Below are positions 62,020 through 64,000 of a stretch of DNA of 64,000 bases, piece by piece. The notes beneath the pieces are model-generated. The model worked only from the letters and a program-made list of their open reading frames with translations. It was not told where the DNA came from and did no database searches. A program made the translations under genes and the position numbers. Positions within the stretch are counted from its first letter, which is position 1. Every line of letters starts with the position of its first letter. The DNA is from Microbacterium sp. C5A9 (GTDB lineage: Bacteria > Actinomycetota > Actinomycetes > Actinomycetales > Microbacteriaceae): NCBI RefSeq assembly GCF_022627955.1, contig NZ_JABXGD010000005.1:248001-312000 (forward strand), read 5' to 3'.

Positions 62020-63414
62020 ATGAAGTACGCAGAATCGATCGTCGACCTCGTCGGCGACACGCCCCTCGTGAAGCTGCAGCACGTCACCGAGGGCGTCGCG
62101 TGCACGGTGCTCGTCAAGCTCGAGTACCTCAACCCGGGCGGCTCGTCGAAGGACCGCATCGCCTCGCGCATCATCGACGCGGCCGAAGCCGCCGGTGACC
62201 TGAAGCCGGGCGGGACCATCGTCGAGCCGACGAGCGGCAACACCGGGGTCGGCCTCGCCCTCGTCGCCCAGCAGCGCGGCTACGACTGCGTCTTCGTCGT
62301 GCCCGACAAGGTCGGCGAGGACAAGATCGACGTGCTGCGGGCCTACGGCGCCGAGGTCGTCGTCACGCCGACGTCGGTCGCCGCCGACAGCCCCGAGTCG
62401 TACTACAGCGTCAGCGACCGCCTCGCACGTGAGATCCCCGGGGCGTTCAAGCCGAACCAGTACGAGAACCCCAACGGACCGCGCAGTCACTACGAGACGA
62501 CAGGACCCGAGATCTGGCGTGACACCGACGGCCGGGTGACGCATTTCGTCGCCGGGGTGGGCACGGGCGGCACGATCACCGGCACCGGCCGCTACCTGCG
62601 CGAGGTGTCGGAGGAGCGGGTCCGTATCATCGGCATCGATCCTGAGGGCAGCGTCTACAGCGGCGGAACCGGCCGCCCGTACCTCGTCGAAGGCGTCGGG
62701 GAGGACATCTGGCCGGGTTCCTACGACCCGACGGTTCCTCACGAGATCGTGGCGGTCAGCGACGCCGAGGCGTTCGCGATGACACGGCGACTGGCTCGCG
62801 AAGAGGGCATCCTCGTCGGCGGGTCGAGCGGGATGGCCGTGGTGGGAGCGCTGCGCGCCGCCCGAGACCTCCCGGCGGATGCTGTGATGGTGGTGCTGCT
62901 TCCCGACGGGGGCCGCGGGTATCTGAGCAAGATCTTCAACGACGGGTGGATGCGCTCGTACGGCTTCAGCGACATCGAGGAGGGCGAGACCGTCGCCGAC
63001 GTGCTGGAGTTGCGGTCGCAGCGACAGGACCAGGGTCCGAAGGGCGGGGTGCGCTTCCCCGACTTGGTGCACGCGCATCCGACCGACACGGTGCTCGAGG
63101 CCATCGGGATGATGACCGAGTACGAGGTGTCGCAGCTCGTCGTGCTGAGCGCCGAACCGCCGGTCATGATGGGCGAGGTCGTCGGGACGGTCGACGAGAA
63201 GGGGCTGCTCGACCTCCTCTTCCGCGGCGACGCCAAGCCGACCGACGCCGTGGGAGCGCACGTGGGGGAGCGGCTGCCGCTCATCGGCATCCACGCGCCC
63301 GTCGCACAGGCCCGCGCCGCGCTCGCCGACGTCGACGCGCTGCTGGTCACCGAGGGCGGCAAGCCCCACACCGTGCTCACGCGCCAGGATCTGCTGTCGT
63401 ACATCTCGCGCTGA
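62020..63414 (+). CDS. cbs: Cystathionine beta-synthase
   Basis: 464 aa from the ATG at 62020. A fold-type II PLP domain (1-320) with the Schiff-base lysine K44 in GGSSKDR and the phosphate-binding GTGGTITGTG; SGNTG near residue 70 binds the substrate. Two CBS domains (about 345-400 and 405-464) follow. It condenses homocysteine with serine to cystathionine. Adjacent to metB, it completes a transsulfuration route. Confidence 0.95.
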   Translation: MKYAESIVDLVGDTPLVKLQHVTEGVACTVLVKLEYLNPGGSSKDRIASRIIDAAEAAGDLKPGGTIVEPTSGNTGVGLALVAQQRGYDCVFVVPDKVGEDKIDVLRAYGAEVVVTPTSVAADSPESYYSVSDRLAREIPGAFKPNQYENPNGPRSHYETTGPEIWRDTDGRVTHFVAGVGTGGTITGTGRYLREVSEERVRIIGIDPEGSVYSGGTGRPYLVEGVGEDIWPGSYDPTVPHEIVAVSDAEAFAMTRRLAREEGILVGGSSGMAVVGALRAARDLPADAVMVVLLPDGGRGYLSKIFNDGWMRSYGFSDIEEGETVADVLELRSQRQDQGPKGGVRFPDLVHAHPTDTVLEAIGMMTEYEVSQLVVLSAEPPVMMGEVVGTVDEKGLLDLLFRGDAKPTDAVGAHVGERLPLIGIHAPVAQARAALADVDALLVTEGGKPHTVLTRQDLLSYISR

Positions 63415-63461
63415 GATGACGCCCGGCGTAACAGGACGGGCTGCCGGGGTGGCGGCGGACG

Positions 63462-63467
63462 TAGGCT
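63462..63467 (+). promoter_or_regulatory. Leaderless -10 box of metB
   Basis: TAGGCT ends 7 nt before the ATG at 63475, so metB has its own promoter 3' of cbs. Confidence 0.45.
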
Positions 63468-63474
63468 GAGACGC

Positions 63475-64000
63475 ATGTCCGAGCATGCCTTCGCCACCCG
63501 AGCCATCCACGCAGGTCAGGAGCCCGACCCGACCACGGGGTCGATCATCCCGCCGATCTATCAGGCGTCCACGCACGTGCAGGACGGCATCGGCGGCTTC
63601 CGCGACGGCTACGAATACAACCGCGCAGGCAACCCCACCCGTTCCTCGCTCGAGACGCAGCTGGCCGCGCTCGAGGGCGGCGCGAACGCGCTGTCGTTCG
63701 CGTCGGGCCTCGCCGCGGAGGACGCTCTTCTGCGCGGCATCCTGAAGCCGGGCGACCACGTCGTGCTGGGCAACGACGTCTACGGCGGCACGTACCGGCT
63801 CTTTGCGCGCGTGCTCGCGCCGTGGGGGATCGAGTTCTCGACGGTCGAGCTGTCCGACGTCGACGCCGTGCGTGCGGCGATCCGCCCCGAGACGAAGATC
63901 GTCTGGATCGAGACGCCGAGCAACCCGCTCCTGAAGATCGTCGACATCGCCCTCGTGGCCGAGATCGCGCACGCGGCCGGTGCGATCGCAGTCGTCGACA
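63475..64000 (+). CDS. metB: Cystathionine gamma-synthase/lyase (partial, runs off the window)
   Basis: The first 175 codons of a fold-type I Cys/Met-metabolism PLP enzyme. Seen: FATRAIHAGQEPDP, PPIYQASTHV, YNRAGNPTR, SFASGLAAE (phosphate binding) and WIETPSNPLL. The Schiff-base lysine lies beyond base 64000. It makes cystathionine from O-acyl-homoserine and cysteine or splits it in the reverse route; with cbs beside it, gamma-lyase activity is also plausible. Confidence 0.93.
   Translation, partial: MSEHAFATRAIHAGQEPDPTTGSIIPPIYQASTHVQDGIGGFRDGYEYNRAGNPTRSSLETQLAALEGGANALSFASGLAAEDALLRGILKPGDHVVLGNDVYGGTYRLFARVLAPWGIEFSTVELSDVDAVRAAIRPETKIVWIETPSNPLLKIVDIALVAEIAHAAGAIAVVD

Noticed and set aside
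60910-63972. 1020-codon minus-strand open frame
   Set aside because: Antisense of the permease, cbs and metB genes, whose conserved motifs prove the plus strand.

Overview
The window is a high-GC, densely coded actinobacterial chromosome segment, most like Microbacteriaceae (probably Microbacterium). The evidence is gene content and order: tRNA-Trp(CCA)-secE-nusG-rplK-rplA, a RamB/aceA/aceB glyoxylate locus, lysE/lysG, cbs/metB, an acidic-extended NusG and many apparently leaderless transcripts. There is no 16S rRNA or other species marker, so genus and species are inferred. I see no CRISPR array, insertion sequence, prophage or rearrangement; base composition looks uniform apart from one A+T-richer leader near 48.49-48.58 kb.

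Layout. 1-4.8 kb: a translationally coupled cluster (3' end of a probable MoxR-type ATPase, a 230-aa protein, a zincin-like/vWA protein, a 202-aa helical protein, a PaaK-like adenylating enzyme). 4.9-8.4 kb: VOC protein, aspartate-type aminotransferase, alanine dehydrogenase and its divergent Lrp regulator. 8.5-17.0 kb: an AraC regulator, a small unknown protein, the glyoxylate shunt (aceA-aceB) with divergent ramB, a TetR/MBL-hydrolase pair with twin operators, and an unknown 222-aa protein. 17.1-22.2 kb: a HAD-phnD-phnC-phnE-phnE-RpiR/SIS operon behind a PHO-box-like repeat. 22.2-32.1 kb: a putrescine/GABA island (PucR regulator, gabT, amine oxidase, universal stress protein, APC permease, two aldehyde dehydrogenases). 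32.1-36.5 kb: a DedA-histidine kinase-response regulator operon and poxB. 36.6-41.3 kb: a large TPR-like protein and an Hsp90 paralogue. 41.5-57.1 kb: translation and secretion genes, split between rplA and rplJ by about 11.7 kb that holds a polar amino-acid ABC transporter, lysE/lysG, a SipW-type secretion operon, a YqaJ-type nuclease, a divergent G6PDH and a GH15 enzyme. 57.1-61.9 kb: a LacI-controlled carbohydrate ABC transporter. 62.0-64.0 kb: transsulfuration genes cbs and metB (metB runs off the window).

How the genes fit together. The 22-32 kb island encodes a complete route from putrescine to succinate: uptake, oxidation to 4-aminobutanal, oxidation to GABA, transamination to succinate semialdehyde, oxidation to succinate. 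The glyoxylate locus pairs both shunt enzymes with their usual actinobacterial regulator. The phn operon looks like a phosphate-starvation uptake system. The SipW operon resembles TasA/camelysin-type fibre export and adds a protein with a class E-like LAATG sorting signal. The best candidates for undescribed biology are the 1-4.8 kb ATPase/vWA/ligase cluster, the Hsp90-TPR pair and the SipW/LAATG operon. Start codons were chosen by ribosome-binding sites or by -10 boxes lying 6-8 nt upstream of the start.
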